A DNA stretch of 33,737 nt from a virus. Below, piece after piece: positions 13,170-23,287 of this stretch. Positions within the stretch are counted from its first letter, which is position 1, and each line of letters begins with the position of its first letter. The stretch covers positions 1 through 33,737 of IMG/VR virus record IMGVR_UViG_3300041991_000043; one strand, 5' to 3'. The position numbers and the translations under genes were made by a program. The notes under the pieces were generated by a model. The model saw only the letters and a list, made by a program, of their open reading frames with translations, did not search any database and was not told the DNA's origin.

Positions 13170-16100
13170 TTACATGAATCGGTACAGCGGCATGGATCGG
13201 TCCATAACTTGGTCCAAACTTGCGTGCCCGGTCAGCCCTTTGAGCAAGGTCATCACGTGTCCAAAAGCGGGGCCAAGGAACGAAGTGCCCGGTACTTGAC
13301 CCCTCGAAGCGTCGCCCAAGACGTCGCTGCTGAAAGCTTGCGTGCCGAGGATGCCAGAACGCGCGATAGACGCAGTTGCCACGTCGTAGAGGCTAGTTGA
13401 TGCGGTTATTGACCCAGTTAGCGTGCCTTTGATCAGGTCGCTCGCGAACATGAACGGCACGTAGGACATCAAGATGATGGCCGGCAGGCCGTTCTCGTGC
13501 TGCATCTCCGTGTCCATGCGCCGGAGGATCACGTTCTGAAAACTGAACGTGAACTGCTTCAGATGGAAGATCAATTGGTACGCAGGATCACTCCCCCAGA
13601 TTGGGCGATGCGCGGCATTCGGCCGGAGCACCGCGCCGTCGACCCACTTGAAAACAGCCGCCTGAATTCGCTTTTCGATGGCCGCAGCAGTGCTCTCTGA
13701 GGCTCCAGTGGCCATAATCTCACTTTTTGTAAGCAAAATTCCGCCATTTTTGCTATACAAAACGTCGTTTTTCGTGATTCCGAGCTCTTTCAGGTACCGT
13801 TCAGCGGTTGTTTTCGCGTCCGAAACCCCCTCAACCGCCGCCAATTCCGTAAGGTTTTTGAAACTCCTTACGTTTTCGGCCGCAGGATCGTAAGGAGCCT
13901 TGTCGAGATTCTCGACCTGTTTTCGGATGAAACGCTGCGCTGCCACCATCGCGGCAACCCGCATGCTCTGGTTCCACCGCTCCATTCCGTTGTACCGGAA
14001 GAACTTGCTGTTGATCTTCTTCAGAGCACGGCTCATGTGCATGGAGTTGTACACCTGCCCCATAGCCTCCAGCATGTTCTGATCGTCGATCAGCCCCAGC
14101 GTCTTCGCCATCTCCGTGTCCGCATCAGGATCTGCGCGACGAATCTGGTCGATCAGCCCCTTCATCCCGTAGAGAAAGGCCCTTCCAGCCTCTTTCATGT
14201 CCCCCGAACGGAGGGCGATGCCCAGAGGGTCGACGAAGTTTGAGAACAGGCTCAACGGGAGAAGCACGAGGTTTTCAATGGTGATGATTCCGCTCATGAC
14301 CTCCTTCAGACGAGGGTTGAACTCGTTGCCGAGGGTCCCTTCGAGGGCCATAACCGCTTTGTTGGCCAGCGCCAGCTCTTTTTCAGAAGCCCCTTGTTCG
14401 AGGGCTTTTTTGAAGGCTTGCGCGATTTTCTCGCCGTCGTTCCCAAAATCCTTTGCGTATTCAGCCCGATGCACTGCCCGCTGGGTGTAGGAGGTCAGGA
14501 TGTCCGTCAGGTCGCCTGACTGGAACTTCGCAAACTCTTCGGCGTTGGAAGCGTCAATGAATGTGAACTTCCGGTCCAGCACCGATGGGTTCCAAGGGGT
14601 GAAGCCCAGCGTGTGCTCGTTTTCCGCGAGCTCGAGTGAGCCATCCCCATTCACCAGTGCATTGAAGGTGCTTCGAGCTTGGTTCTTCCCGATATAGGGC
14701 TCCAGCAGCGCCAGAAAATCTCCTTCATTGCCCCGGATAGCCTCCTTGTCCCAGTAGCGCGGGAAGTAGTTTTTCACGTACCCGATGTCCTCCCACTGCT
14801 TCTTATCCGCGTTCCACTGCCGCACGCCTTTTTGCCTCATGTACGTGTGCATGTCTTCAAGGTAGCTGGCCAGTTTCTTTTCGAGGGTAGACACCGGGGG
14901 CTTCATGCTCTGCATGTTTTTGAGGGTGGTGCGCCGCTCTTCGGCCGTAGTTTTTTCGAGCATCGCTTGGAGCTGGTTCAGGTGCTTGCCAACTTCTTGC
15001 GCCCGACGCTGCAGGAACGGAAGCTCACTACCCTGCTCGCGCCCCGGCTCGCGGTGGAATTTATCCGCAAGTTCCGTGAGCGCGGGGATGTTCGTGTTCC
15101 GCAGGCGGTCAGTAGCCCCGGTGAGCAGCGCGTCAGCCGCAACGCCGATTGGACCCGACACTTCTCGAATCTTGTCCTTCAGCGTGTTGGCTCTCAGATC
15201 TTGCAGAACCGCCCCAACGGTGCTTGGCTCGGAGAACTTACCGCCGAGCAGCGCAGAGAACAGCATGTCGGTTTTCTGATCCTTGCCGACGACCCCCAGC
15301 ATTTCGTTGATGAACCGCACCATACGGGCGAAGATGTTGGTTCCGGTGTTCCCAAGGACGATGTGCCCTTCGGCCCAGAACTGGAACATGTACGCCAGCC
15401 GCTCTTCGCGGTCTTCCTCGATCTGCTTGCGCGCTTCGGGGTGATCCTTGAGCAGCGTGCGCAGCTTGGCCTTAACCTGAGGTGCTTCGGCAGCCGTCAA
15501 GAGGTCCTCCTTAAGGCGGCGCTCTTCCGGGGAGTTGTCGAGGGTGGCGAAGAAATCGTGCAACGACTCGTGCCAAGCGACCCCCATCGGGTTCAAAGAG
15601 TTGATGGCGATTTCAATGAGCCGCTTCGTCTTGTCGGCGTTCATGGAGAAGCGCCCAGACATGGCGGGGTCGACGAACTTGCCAAACGCGACCTTCACAT
15701 CCTTGCCGCGCATACGCGCGACCTCATCGATGATCGCTTTTCGAGCGTCCTTCGCACCCGCGTTCTTGTTCGGGTCAGGCCGCATGGAGGACTTGGCCCC
15801 AGCCTTCTGGCGAATCTTTGCCGCAAGGATTGCGCTGGACGCCGACCGCAGAAACTCTCGCTTCGCGTCTGCAAGCGCCGGCTTAAGCCCCTTAGCTTCC
15901 TCGTTTGAGAGGCCCATCCGGGCTTCCACATCGAAGGCTTCTGCTTCGCCAACAATGTCGTAGTACAAGCGCTCTGCAGCGGACTTCACATCCGCGTCCG
16001 GCCCAAGCTGTGCCAGCATTTCATTGGCAGCCTCGTCAGCGAGCTTGCTCATCTTCGCCGTGTCCCCTGCTTTCAACGCCTTTGAGTATTCGGCTAGGTC

Positions 16101-19100
16101 CCCGTACTTAGCCACAACGCCGCTCTCCAGATTCCCTCCGTTGTCGAACCCTTCCTGTTTCTGGATGGCATGTTGAATCTCATGCATGGCGGTTTCAAAC
16201 AGCAGCTTCTCTGTAGCTTGGTTCAAGTCTTTGATGGAGCGCGGATAAGCCCCCATGACGCTGGCCATTACGTCCTTACCGGACTTCATAGTGTCAAAAA
16301 CGACCTTCTCCGCGCTGGCTTCCCCAAGCGCGTCGATCACGGCTTGGAATCTTGCGCCCTCAGGCGATAGATAGACTGCGTTGTTCTCCGGCACAAACCC
16401 ACCGATAACCGCCATGACCGGCAGGACACGGCTTTCGTTGTCCATTTCAAGCGTCGTCGAGGCCAACGGCGTGCCCGCGTATGCGGCGAATTCCGGAACA
16501 CCCTTTATGAGATCGCCCAAGGTGGCGGGCACACCGGACTTGATGAAGTCCCGCACACGAGCTTTGAACACGGGGGATCTGACCTCCTTGCGCAATTTGC
16601 CGTCGGGCCCACGGAACCAGCCGAGCGTGCTCCACACGTTGTCAGCGGAAGCCCCCGCTTTCAGCGCACGGTCCGCGCGCGCCGCGCCTTTGGGGTCCGC
16701 TTTTGCCCCTACGAAGGAGTGCTTAACAACCTGCTGAGCACCCGCGACGATGCCGTCCAACTCCTTGCGCTGCGCATCTGAAGGGCGCATTCCGTCGAAC
16801 AACATGCTCCAATCAAACACAAACCCCTTGCCTTCGCGCTGGTCCAGCATGTCCTTGAGCTTGAAGCGCAGGTAGTCTTGATCCTCTGTGCGCTCTTCTT
16901 CCGGCGTAGCTACAAGCTGATCGCGGGCCTTCACAGCCATTTCAGCGAATCGCAGCACCTTCTCAGGAGAGTCAAGGCGTGAATAGTTTTCTTTCACGAC
17001 GATGTCGTGCAGCGCCGTCAATGCGGCGTCGCTCAAAGCCTTTGCCTTCGCCTTCGCCTTCGCTTCCGCTTTCTCTTCCGTTTGGGGCGTCCACGTGCCG
17101 GGAGATGACTCGGCATACCCGTGGCTGCTTAGGAACTCAGCCACGGAGCGCTCACCGCTGTTGAACGGGCGCGCACGATCCTCGGCCGCATCGGTGATGA
17201 TTGTGGCCTTAGCCGACATCGCTTTTTTGATTTCCGGCCACGGCGGGGTCAGCGCCCCGGGGCGGTTGCCGTTGGCACTGACGAATATGACGTCATCTTT
17301 CGAGTAATCACCGGCGTTGGCGCGAGCGCCCCATGCTCTGGCATAAGCCTCTGTAGAGGAGCCCGGAGCACCACGACCGATGAACTTGTTGGCCTTGTCG
17401 CTCTTGGCTTGGTCCTTGGCGGTGTAGGGGCCAGTCTTTGGCAGGACGACGCGCTTGTCGGTTCTGGGATTAGCCCCTACTTTGCGCGCGCCCCCACGTT
17501 TCTCCGCCCCGACGGCAAGCCCGGTGTCCTCTTCGTAGTACCGTACGCCAGAGGTTTCGGCGGCGTCGTCAGAGTCGCTTTCGTTGCTTTCGAGCTTGGC
17601 CTCAAATTCGGCTTCCCCTACCTCTGCCAAAGCGGCTTTGTACAGCTTCATCCTTTCTTTCAGGACCGCCTTCCTCTGCACGGTGCCCTCGTACATATCC
17701 TTCTCAGTCCCGGCGCGTTTAGCTTCCTCGTATTTTTTGTCCGTCTCGTCGATGAGCCTTTGTTGCCGCGCGATGTTCTGGCGCAGGGCGGTCTTGATGT
17801 CCTCTACACGGACCTCATTTGCGGCTTTGCCTTCCCCGTAAGCGCCGTAAGCATCCTTCGTCGTTAGTTCAAGATTGCGCAACGCGCCCCGCCCTCTCTC
17901 CATCAAGGTATTGATCTCCTCGCGCGAGGCATCTTCGGGCGCGGTTTTTTGCGCGTAGTCCTCGACGGCGAGCTCAAGGTCGTTGCGTACGAGAACCTTT
18001 GCCTCCATGACAACTAGGTTGAGCTTGTCTTTCAGCTCGCTGATGGAAGCCTCAGCCTCCCCCAACGCGCTGTTTACTAGGTCGTAATACCCGCTGTTGA
18101 CCGACTTTACCGCTGTGTGTTTTGTAACGCGGTCAAGGCGCACTTTTTCAAGCGGGGTCAGCACCCCGTCGATGTCGTCCCGGTTCAGCACTGACGCGAC
18201 AGCTTCGTTGAACAAGCGGTGCTTTCGAGTCTGCAGGTTTTCTCTTTTACCCGCCCCCTCCTTATCCAGCTCTGCGTCCCCTCTGGACTTCCACATCGAT
18301 TCCGCTGACAGCATCAGCTTGGAGCCATCTTTTTTCTGGAACGTGATGCGGGTGTCTTTGGCGTCTTTTGCCCCCGTCAAGAGGCTGTACCGCGCAAGGT
18401 CTTCGTCCGTGGCTTTCAGATCGTTCTGTTCAGCATCGTTCACCTTGTGGACGTAGTACAAATCCAGCGCGCCTTTAGTACCACCGCTCTTGTAGGCGGC
18501 GCGCAGCATCTCCAGCTCGTTCTTGAGCATGGAGATTTCCTCGGGCCGTTTCTCGGTGCGCCCCTCGAGGTTGGAGATGCGTTTCTTGATGTCATTCGCG
18601 ATACGCACTACTTCTCCGTCCGAGTCCCTTCCAGTCGACGCTACATACTCGCCGTACGGAACACGAGCGACCTCTGCGTTCGGGCCGTACGCGCCCCGGT
18701 TCATTTCATGCCGGTCTTTATGCAGCACCGTGTGGAACGGGCGCAAGGCCTTAGCGTCCTTGAACGCGTACGTAGCGGGCGGCGCGCCTTCCTCATTGAT
18801 AGGGTTGCTACCATCTTCCCGCAGAGTTTCGTTCGGATCGAAAGCCAGCTTTGACTTGTTCTGGCGCGCATAGAAGTCCAGCACGGCCCGGGCGCTTTCC
18901 GACGAACCAAACGCCGCCGCAAGGCCGTCGACGACATCATCACCACGCTTCTTGCTGCCGCTGTCAACAAAGCTGAACTGGTCGACCAACTTGGCGACCT
19001 TCGCGAGCTGTGACGTGGTTAGAGTTTGCGCAGCATCCGGGGTGAGGCTGGACACAAGGAAGCTGTTTGGCTGCTTGATGTCCTCCTGCGCGCTTGAGAT

Positions 19101-20921
19101 CCCCTTGATCTTGGAGATGAATGAGTCTTCGAGACGCGGAACTGCCGCATACTCGACGAGGGTTTGCGCCATTGTGTCGGGGTCTTTGAACACCGACAAG
19201 GCATCTGACAATTTCGCAAGCGTAGGAAGGTCCTTGGCGGTGATGTCCCCGGTCTTTGCAGCGAACGCCACCAGCGTACGAGCCATATCAGGGAGCTGGC
19301 TGCGGATCTCGGGGCTGGCCTTGGCCGCGTCAGTCAGGCCGTCGAACACCACCTTTTCAAAGGCAGCGTTTTCGCTGGCCGAAGCGCTCTGCATGTTGTT
19401 CTTGACAATCTTGCCCCCCATCTCCTGTGCAAAGTCAGCGCCCTTGCTGAAGATCGTCTTGCTGAGGTCGGAGATGTTTTGCGCCACGCCGGCAAATTTG
19501 GCCCCCACGCGCTGGGCAACAAGCGCCCGCGCAATGTATTTCTGGCTCTCCGGGCTGCCAAAATCCTCCCCCATAGCCCCAACGCGCTGGCGTACGTGGT
19601 CCGGAGTATTTGGGTCATTGAGTAGGTCGGAGGCGTACCCCGCTGCTCTAGCGGCGCGGTCAGCGTCGCTCTTCGCAATGTTGTCCGCCGTTTCTTCAAG
19701 CGTACCCCCTTTGAGAGTAACTGGATCGACTCCGTCCAAGTCCGCTGCCGCCTCATCACCAGCGTCGCTGCCGAACACTTTGCGCAGGAAATCGGCCGGA
19801 TTTTCTGCTGTCTTAGTGGCCTCGGTCATGCGGTCAAGAGTGCTCGCCACAATGTCCTTGGCCTTGTTACGAACGCCAGCAGTCTTGTCCCACGCCTCGC
19901 CCGGCGTATCCGCGAAACGATCTTTGATCGCCGCGCCAAAGTCCGCAGCTCTGCCCATAACGCCCGGTTCAGGTCCGGGTTCAGGTTCGGGTTCAGGTCC
20001 GGGTTCAGGTCCGGGTCCGGGTCCGGGTCCGGGTCCGGGTTCAGGCCCCACAGGGGCATCCCCCCGCCGGAACGGGTTGGTGATTGTCGGCATTTTGGGC
20101 ATCGCCAGCGCCCCGACCGCATGGCTCGGTGCGCGCCCAGCAGCTGACATCACGCCGCCGGTGAGCCCCCCCGCTACTGCAGCGTCTGCCACGTCCCATG
20201 GGTCGAGCTGCTTGTTCGGGTCGAGGTATTTTTGCGCCCCGTAACCGACCACCTGTTGGGCACCTTCGGTGATCGCTTCCGTACCTGCTTCACGTGCGAC
20301 GTGGCCGAGCAACGTGCCCGCCGGCTTCCGCAGGATGGAGCCACCGATACTGGCGGGCACGATAGCATCGAGCAGCGCGTTGACGCCGCCTTTGACGGTA
20401 GCGGCTTTGTCCCGCTCTTCCGCTGACGCCTGCATCTGCACTGGGTCTTGGTACTGGTTCAACGCGGCTTCGCCGCGCTCCATCATGTATGAGGGGATCG
20501 CCGCACCGGCAAACCCAGCGACTCGGCCCAATGGCCCTGCGCCCGCTGCCAGCGCAGCGCCGGCCAATGACGGGACCATGCTTACCGCCCCTTGGCCCAG
20601 AGCCCCTGCGGCAAAGTCAGCAGCGTCCCCGACCGAGTGGATGCCCCGCAACGAGGAAACACGCGGGGCGTACATATCTGCTCTCCGCACGATATTGAGC
20701 GCACGCTCCCGTGCCCGCGCGGCAGCTTCGGGGTCCTTTGACACCTCAGCGTTCAGAGCCTCCGAGGCCAGTGCGCCGGCGCTAATCCCTGCGGCACCCA
20801 GCCGGGTGCCTTTCATGAACTCGCCTTCCGGGCGCAGGGCGTACCGCTCCTCCGGCGAAAGCACGCCCGCTGTACTTAGCTCTTCAGAATAGTTGCGAAG
20901 GGAGGAAGTCGGACCTGCCAT
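13170..20921 (-). CDS. giant polyvalent-type internal virion protein (2583 aa)
   Basis: The start is an ATG one base after the preceding stop. Residues about 105-245 contain Gly/Ala-rich hydrophobic segments (SLAGAALAAGAG, GLTGGVMSAAG) that may insert in membrane. A Pro-Gly-Glu linker follows at about 293-319. The long middle is helical and charged. About 1180-1265 hold an unassigned alpha/beta segment (DVIFVSANGNRPGAL, ATIITDAAEDRARPFNSGE). An HEIQHAIQ motif (1580-1584) with EGFDNGG and GEAEAFDVEAR matches the LPD23-like domain of large polyvalent proteins. A second HESLH is at 1784. The C-terminus (KNYFPRYW; LPLSLFSNFVDPLG; YQLIFHLKQFTFSFQN) resembles LPD38. Such proteins are packed in the virion and ejected with the DNA. 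The size, late position and neighbours suggest a role like T7 gp16, but no lysozyme motif is visible. Confidence 0.85.
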   Translation of the reverse strand: MAGPTSSLRNYSEELSTAGVLSPEERYALRPEGEFMKGTRLGAAGISAGALASEALNAEVSKDPEAAARARERALNIVRRADMYAPRVSSLRGIHSVGDAADFAAGALGQGAVSMVPSLAGAALAAGAGPLGRVAGFAGAAIPSYMMERGEAALNQYQDPVQMQASAEERDKAATVKGGVNALLDAIVPASIGGSILRKPAGTLLGHVAREAGTEAITEGAQQVVGYGAQKYLDPNKQLDPWDVADAAVAGGLTGGVMSAAGRAPSHAVGALAMPKMPTITNPFRRGDAPVGPEPGPGPGPGPGPEPGPEPEPEPGPEPGVMGRAADFGAAIKDRFADTPGEAWDKTAGVRNKAKDIVASTLDRMTEATKTAENPADFLRKVFGSDAGDEAAADLDGVDPVTLKGGTLEETADNIAKSDADRAARAAGYASDLLNDPNTPDHVRQRVGAMGEDFGSPESQKYIARALVAQRVGAKFAGVAQNISDLSKTIFSKGADFAQEMGGKIVKNNMQSASASENAAFEKVVFDGLTDAAKASPEIRSQLPDMARTLVAFAAKTGDITAKDLPTLAKLSDALSVFKDPDTMAQTLVEYAAVPRLEDSFISKIKGISSAQEDIKQPNSFLVSSLTPDAAQTLTTSQLAKVAKLVDQFSFVDSGSKKRGDDVVDGLAAAFGSSESARAVLDFYARQNKSKLAFDPNETLREDGSNPINEEGAPPATYAFKDAKALRPFHTVLHKDRHEMNRGAYGPNAEVARVPYGEYVASTGRDSDGEVVRIANDIKKRISNLEGRTEKRPEEISMLKNELEMLRAAYKSGGTKGALDLYYVHKVNDAEQNDLKATDEDLARYSLLTGAKDAKDTRITFQKKDGSKLMLSAESMWKSRGDAELDKEGAGKRENLQTRKHRLFNEAVASVLNRDDIDGVLTPLEKVRLDRVTKHTAVKSVNSGYYDLVNSALGEAEASISELKDKLNLVVMEAKVLVRNDLELAVEDYAQKTAPEDASREEINTLMERGRGALRNLELTTKDAYGAYGEGKAANEVRVEDIKTALRQNIARQQRLIDETDKKYEEAKRAGTEKDMYEGTVQRKAVLKERMKLYKAALAEVGEAEFEAKLESNESDSDDAAETSGVRYYEEDTGLAVGAEKRGGARKVGANPRTDKRVVLPKTGPYTAKDQAKSDKANKFIGRGAPGSSTEAYARAWGARANAGDYSKDDVIFVSANGNRPGALTPPWPEIKKAMSAKATIITDAAEDRARPFNSGERSVAEFLSSHGYAESSPGTWTPQTEEKAEAKAKAKAKALSDAALTALHDIVVKENYSRLDSPEKVLRFAEMAVKARDQLVATPEEERTEDQDYLRFKLKDMLDQREGKGFVFDWSMLFDGMRPSDAQRKELDGIVAGAQQVVKHSFVGAKADPKGAARADRALKAGASADNVWSTLGWFRGPDGKLRKEVRSPVFKARVRDFIKSGVPATLGDLIKGVPEFAAYAGTPLASTTLEMDNESRVLPVMAVIGGFVPENNAVYLSPEGARFQAVIDALGEASAEKVVFDTMKSGKDVMASVMGAYPRSIKDLNQATEKLLFETAMHEIQHAIQKQEGFDNGGNLESGVVAKYGDLAEYSKALKAGDTAKMSKLADEAANEMLAQLGPDADVKSAAERLYYDIVGEAEAFDVEARMGLSNEEAKGLKPALADAKREFLRSASSAILAAKIRQKAGAKSSMRPDPNKNAGAKDARKAIIDEVARMRGKDVKVAFGKFVDPAMSGRFSMNADKTKRLIEIAINSLNPMGVAWHESLHDFFATLDNSPEERRLKEDLLTAAEAPQVKAKLRTLLKDHPEARKQIEEDREERLAYMFQFWAEGHIVLGNTGTNIFARMVRFINEMLGVVGKDQKTDMLFSALLGGKFSEPSTVGAVLQDLRANTLKDKIREVSGPIGVAADALLTGATDRLRNTNIPALTELADKFHREPGREQGSELPFLQRRAQEVGKHLNQLQAMLEKTTAEERRTTLKNMQSMKPPVSTLEKKLASYLEDMHTYMRQKGVRQWNADKKQWEDIGYVKNYFPRYWDKEAIRGNEGDFLALLEPYIGKNQARSTFNALVNGDGSLELAENEHTLGFTPWNPSVLDRKFTFIDASNAEEFAKFQSGDLTDILTSYTQRAVHRAEYAKDFGNDGEKIAQAFKKALEQGASEKELALANKAVMALEGTLGNEFNPRLKEVMSGIITIENLVLLPLSLFSNFVDPLGIALRSGDMKEAGRAFLYGMKGLIDQIRRADPDADTEMAKTLGLIDDQNMLEAMGQVYNSMHMSRALKKINSKFFRYNGMERWNQSMRVAAMVAAQRFIRKQVENLDKAPYDPAAENVRSFKNLTELAAVEGVSDAKTTAERYLKELGITKNDVLYSKNGGILLTKSEIMATGASESTAAAIEKRIQAAVFKWVDGAVLRPNAAHRPIWGSDPAYQLIFHLKQFTFSFQNVILRRMDTEMQHENGLPAIILMSYVPFMFASDLIKGTLTGSITASTSLYDVATASIARSGILGTQAFSSDVLGDASRGQVPGTSFLGPAFGHVMTLLKGLTGHASLDQVMDRSMPLYRFM
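19966..20045 (-). repeat. hexanucleotide Pro-Gly/Glu repeat linker
   Basis: A run of six-base units (CCGGGT, TCAGGT and TCGGGT variants on the + strand) encodes a Pro-Gly and Pro-Glu linker near residue 300 of the giant protein. It joins the Gly/Ala-rich N-terminal part to the charged helical middle. The five adjacent identical CCGGGT units suggest recent slippage. Confidence 0.85.
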
Positions 20922-20922
20922 G

Positions 20923-23280
20923 TTAGTTACCCCGTAGCTTGCTTCGTTGTTGGTACGCGGCTACAGAGTCACGAACAATCTTCTCTTTGTCCAGATCAGG
21001 TTCGCCGCCTGTTGAAGTGTAATCGGCAAACGGCACTACTTGGCCGGACTCTGTAGGAACCCCATACGGGTCGGCGAGGGGGTTAAGACGGCCCCAGAGC
21101 AGGCTCTTTAGCGGCAAATTCCCGTTCCACCAATCGTCGATATTCATCTTCCGCACGTCTGTCGGCGCATCCCAGTGGTTGGTCGCTCCCCCGTTTGACA
21201 TGATGGAACCGTCTTGGGCCACTTGGTTGCGCGCTTCGTTCATGTCAAAACGAACCATGAGGTTTTGCTGCACCGCCGCTCGATCTTGCGGTGACAGGGA
21301 CATGAACTTCTTACCCGACAGCTTGACGTCGTCGCCCTCTGCAAAAGCGCGGAATCGCTCCTGCTTGGCCTTGTCCACAATCTGCTTGCCATCTGGACCA
21401 GTAGTGACGAACGAAGAGCCGACGGACTCAATGAACCGGTCGTAACCCTTTTCTTCGTCTTCTTTCGCCTGCTTTGCCGCGTTCTCCATGGCCTTCTGCT
21501 GAGCGGCTTGTGCCGAAGATGCCGCAGTCAAAGCATCTCGTCTCTGCCGGTCTGATACGTCAGCCAAAGTGGCCCTCGCTCGTACGTCCTCGTTGCGCAT
21601 GTCCGTGTACCCGCGCAGCTGGGACTTGTAGCGGTCAGTGGCGTCGGTCTGGGCAGCACTGGCGTTGTCTTGGTCCAGCCGCTTCATGGCGATCAACTGC
21701 TTAGCAAGGTTGCCTTGGTTTTTGCCATACAGCTGCTTGATCTCCCGCTCGAAGTTGGCATTCTGCCGGTCGTCGGGGATGACGTACCCACCGGCACCGG
21801 GGGGCACATACTCAGGGGCCGGGGGGACATATCGCTGGTCAACAGAGCCAGCGGTGTTGAAGCGGCTGCCAGAACCACTTACCGCGTTCGCGGGGCTCGC
21901 GCCTTCACCTACGCCGACGAAGTTGTTCATGCGCCCGGGGTTTCGCGGGTCATCGGCTTTGCCGTAGATGTTCCCGTTGCCGCCATAGGTGCCGAGGTTC
22001 TGGTACTGGCCGGTGCCCCCAACGTCCATTGCTTTTCGGGGGTCAGCGAAGGGCGCAGAGTTCTGCACGCCAAGCGGCACACCCATCTCAGAAAGACGGC
22101 GGGATTGGTACGAGCCCGGGGCTACGGGCAGCGTAGCAGGCTGGTCAGAGAGTTGCGCCGGCGCTCGCAGCGGCGATGCTGCTGTGGGCATTGCCGCAGC
22201 ATCCGCCGAAGGCTGCTGCGCCCGGCGCTGTAGGTACTGGTCACGGTCGCTTGGGCTCAAAAAACCGTTGACAAAACCGTCGTTGCCGATGCCCGCGAGG
22301 CCACGACCGAGCCGGCCCGCTAGCCCAAAAGTAGCCGCGTCTCCCACATTGCCCAGTACGCGCGCAGTGTCGGCCGCAAAAGAACCCAACGGCGTTTCGA
22401 CGCCCATACTGTTTTGAAAATGGTCGCGATACCCCGTGTTAAGGTCTTCAAGGGACTGAGCAGCCCCCGCAATACCCGCCGTAGGAGCGCCAGCGCGCAG
22501 GGCATAGCCCGCAGCCCGGTTCAACATGGGCTTGCGGACCTTGGGGGCCACGTCGGTCACTTCGGCAGCGGGTACCGTCGGAGCGGGGCGTGGGCCCTCG
22601 GGCGTGATGTCGATGGGCGGCCTAGGAGTTCTGGCCGGCCCGACTGCTCGGCTTTCAGAAAGGGTTTTTCCGGTCGGATTCACATTGCCGTCAGGGTCCA
22701 CGATCCAAGGATTGCCGCCGTCCGCCAGCCCGGGCCCGAGCTTGTGCTCGCCCCGCAGCGCGGATTCTTTGCGCTGGTCTTTGAAGTCATGCGTAGCCAA
22801 GCGCAGAGCGTCCAGTTTGTCACGACCAACGGCATCCGCCGTGTCCTCAGGCAGCACGTACTCTTTGTTGCTCAGCATGACCGGCCCGACCTTGTCGTCC
22901 GTGCCGTCGCCCGGGCCCTTCACGCGCCCGCCGTGTTTCAGCTGTGCTTGTTGGTACTTGTTCGCGGTGTACTCGGCCCCGAGATACTGGTCTTTCTGGC
23001 CGCCATCAGCCATACCAAAGAGCGAGCGCAGCCCCGACTTTTCTTGGCGCGCGGTTGAAATGGGGGAGGGGGGAGTGCTTCCAACCCCACTTCCACTCCC
23101 GCCGTTGACGGCCGCGTCCACAGCCGCGTCGATCTGCCGGCCGCGTCCGCCGAGAAGCCTCGCTGCGCCCTCAGCAGCACCGTTGCCGAGGAGTGAGGGC
23201 GAAGGCCGCATTGAGCCACCATCTGCCATCTTGCGCAGTTTCGATTTCATCTGGAAGTCTTTCGTGATTTGGCTAGCCAT
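20923..23280 (-). CDS. internal virion protein with GPGDGTDD motif (785 aa)
   Basis: The ATG at 23280 is preceded by GAGGGGTGAGCAGATC. The N-terminus is basic with MADGG motifs (KLRKMADGGS, FGMADGGQKD). Residues about 117-150 contain GGRVKGPGDGTDDKVG then MLSNKEYVLP and DTADAVGRDKLDALR, a pattern I know from internal or ejected virion proteins and tape-measure-like proteins of many phages. The middle is low-complexity (Pro, Gly, Ala) with a weakly hydrophobic stretch. Residues about 500-650 are helical (REIKQLYGKNQGNLAKQL; DRQRRDALTAASSAQAAQQ). It stands directly upstream of the giant protein, separated by one base, and probably works with it in DNA ejection, like T7 gp15. That analogy rests on order and size, not on similarity. 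Confidence 0.72.
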   Translation of the reverse strand: MASQITKDFQMKSKLRKMADGGSMRPSPSLLGNGAAEGAARLLGGRGRQIDAAVDAAVNGGSGSGVGSTPPSPISTARQEKSGLRSLFGMADGGQKDQYLGAEYTANKYQQAQLKHGGRVKGPGDGTDDKVGPVMLSNKEYVLPEDTADAVGRDKLDALRLATHDFKDQRKESALRGEHKLGPGLADGGNPWIVDPDGNVNPTGKTLSESRAVGPARTPRPPIDITPEGPRPAPTVPAAEVTDVAPKVRKPMLNRAAGYALRAGAPTAGIAGAAQSLEDLNTGYRDHFQNSMGVETPLGSFAADTARVLGNVGDAATFGLAGRLGRGLAGIGNDGFVNGFLSPSDRDQYLQRRAQQPSADAAAMPTAASPLRAPAQLSDQPATLPVAPGSYQSRRLSEMGVPLGVQNSAPFADPRKAMDVGGTGQYQNLGTYGGNGNIYGKADDPRNPGRMNNFVGVGEGASPANAVSGSGSRFNTAGSVDQRYVPPAPEYVPPGAGGYVIPDDRQNANFEREIKQLYGKNQGNLAKQLIAMKRLDQDNASAAQTDATDRYKSQLRGYTDMRNEDVRARATLADVSDRQRRDALTAASSAQAAQQKAMENAAKQAKEDEEKGYDRFIESVGSSFVTTGPDGKQIVDKAKQERFRAFAEGDDVKLSGKKFMSLSPQDRAAVQQNLMVRFDMNEARNQVAQDGSIMSNGGATNHWDAPTDVRKMNIDDWWNGNLPLKSLLWGRLNPLADPYGVPTESGQVVPFADYTSTGGEPDLDKEKIVRDSVAAYQQRSKLRGN

Positions 23281-23287
23281 GATCTGC

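Noticed and set aside
14679-15908. 409-codon + strand frame opposite the giant gene
   Set aside because: Antisense shadow with typical Leu/Arg/Val bias and no start signal.
18952-20244. 430-codon + strand frame opposite the giant gene
   Set aside because: Low-complexity Ser/Ala-rich shadow of the giant protein gene, without ribosome binding site or motifs; the - strand frame has recognised domains.
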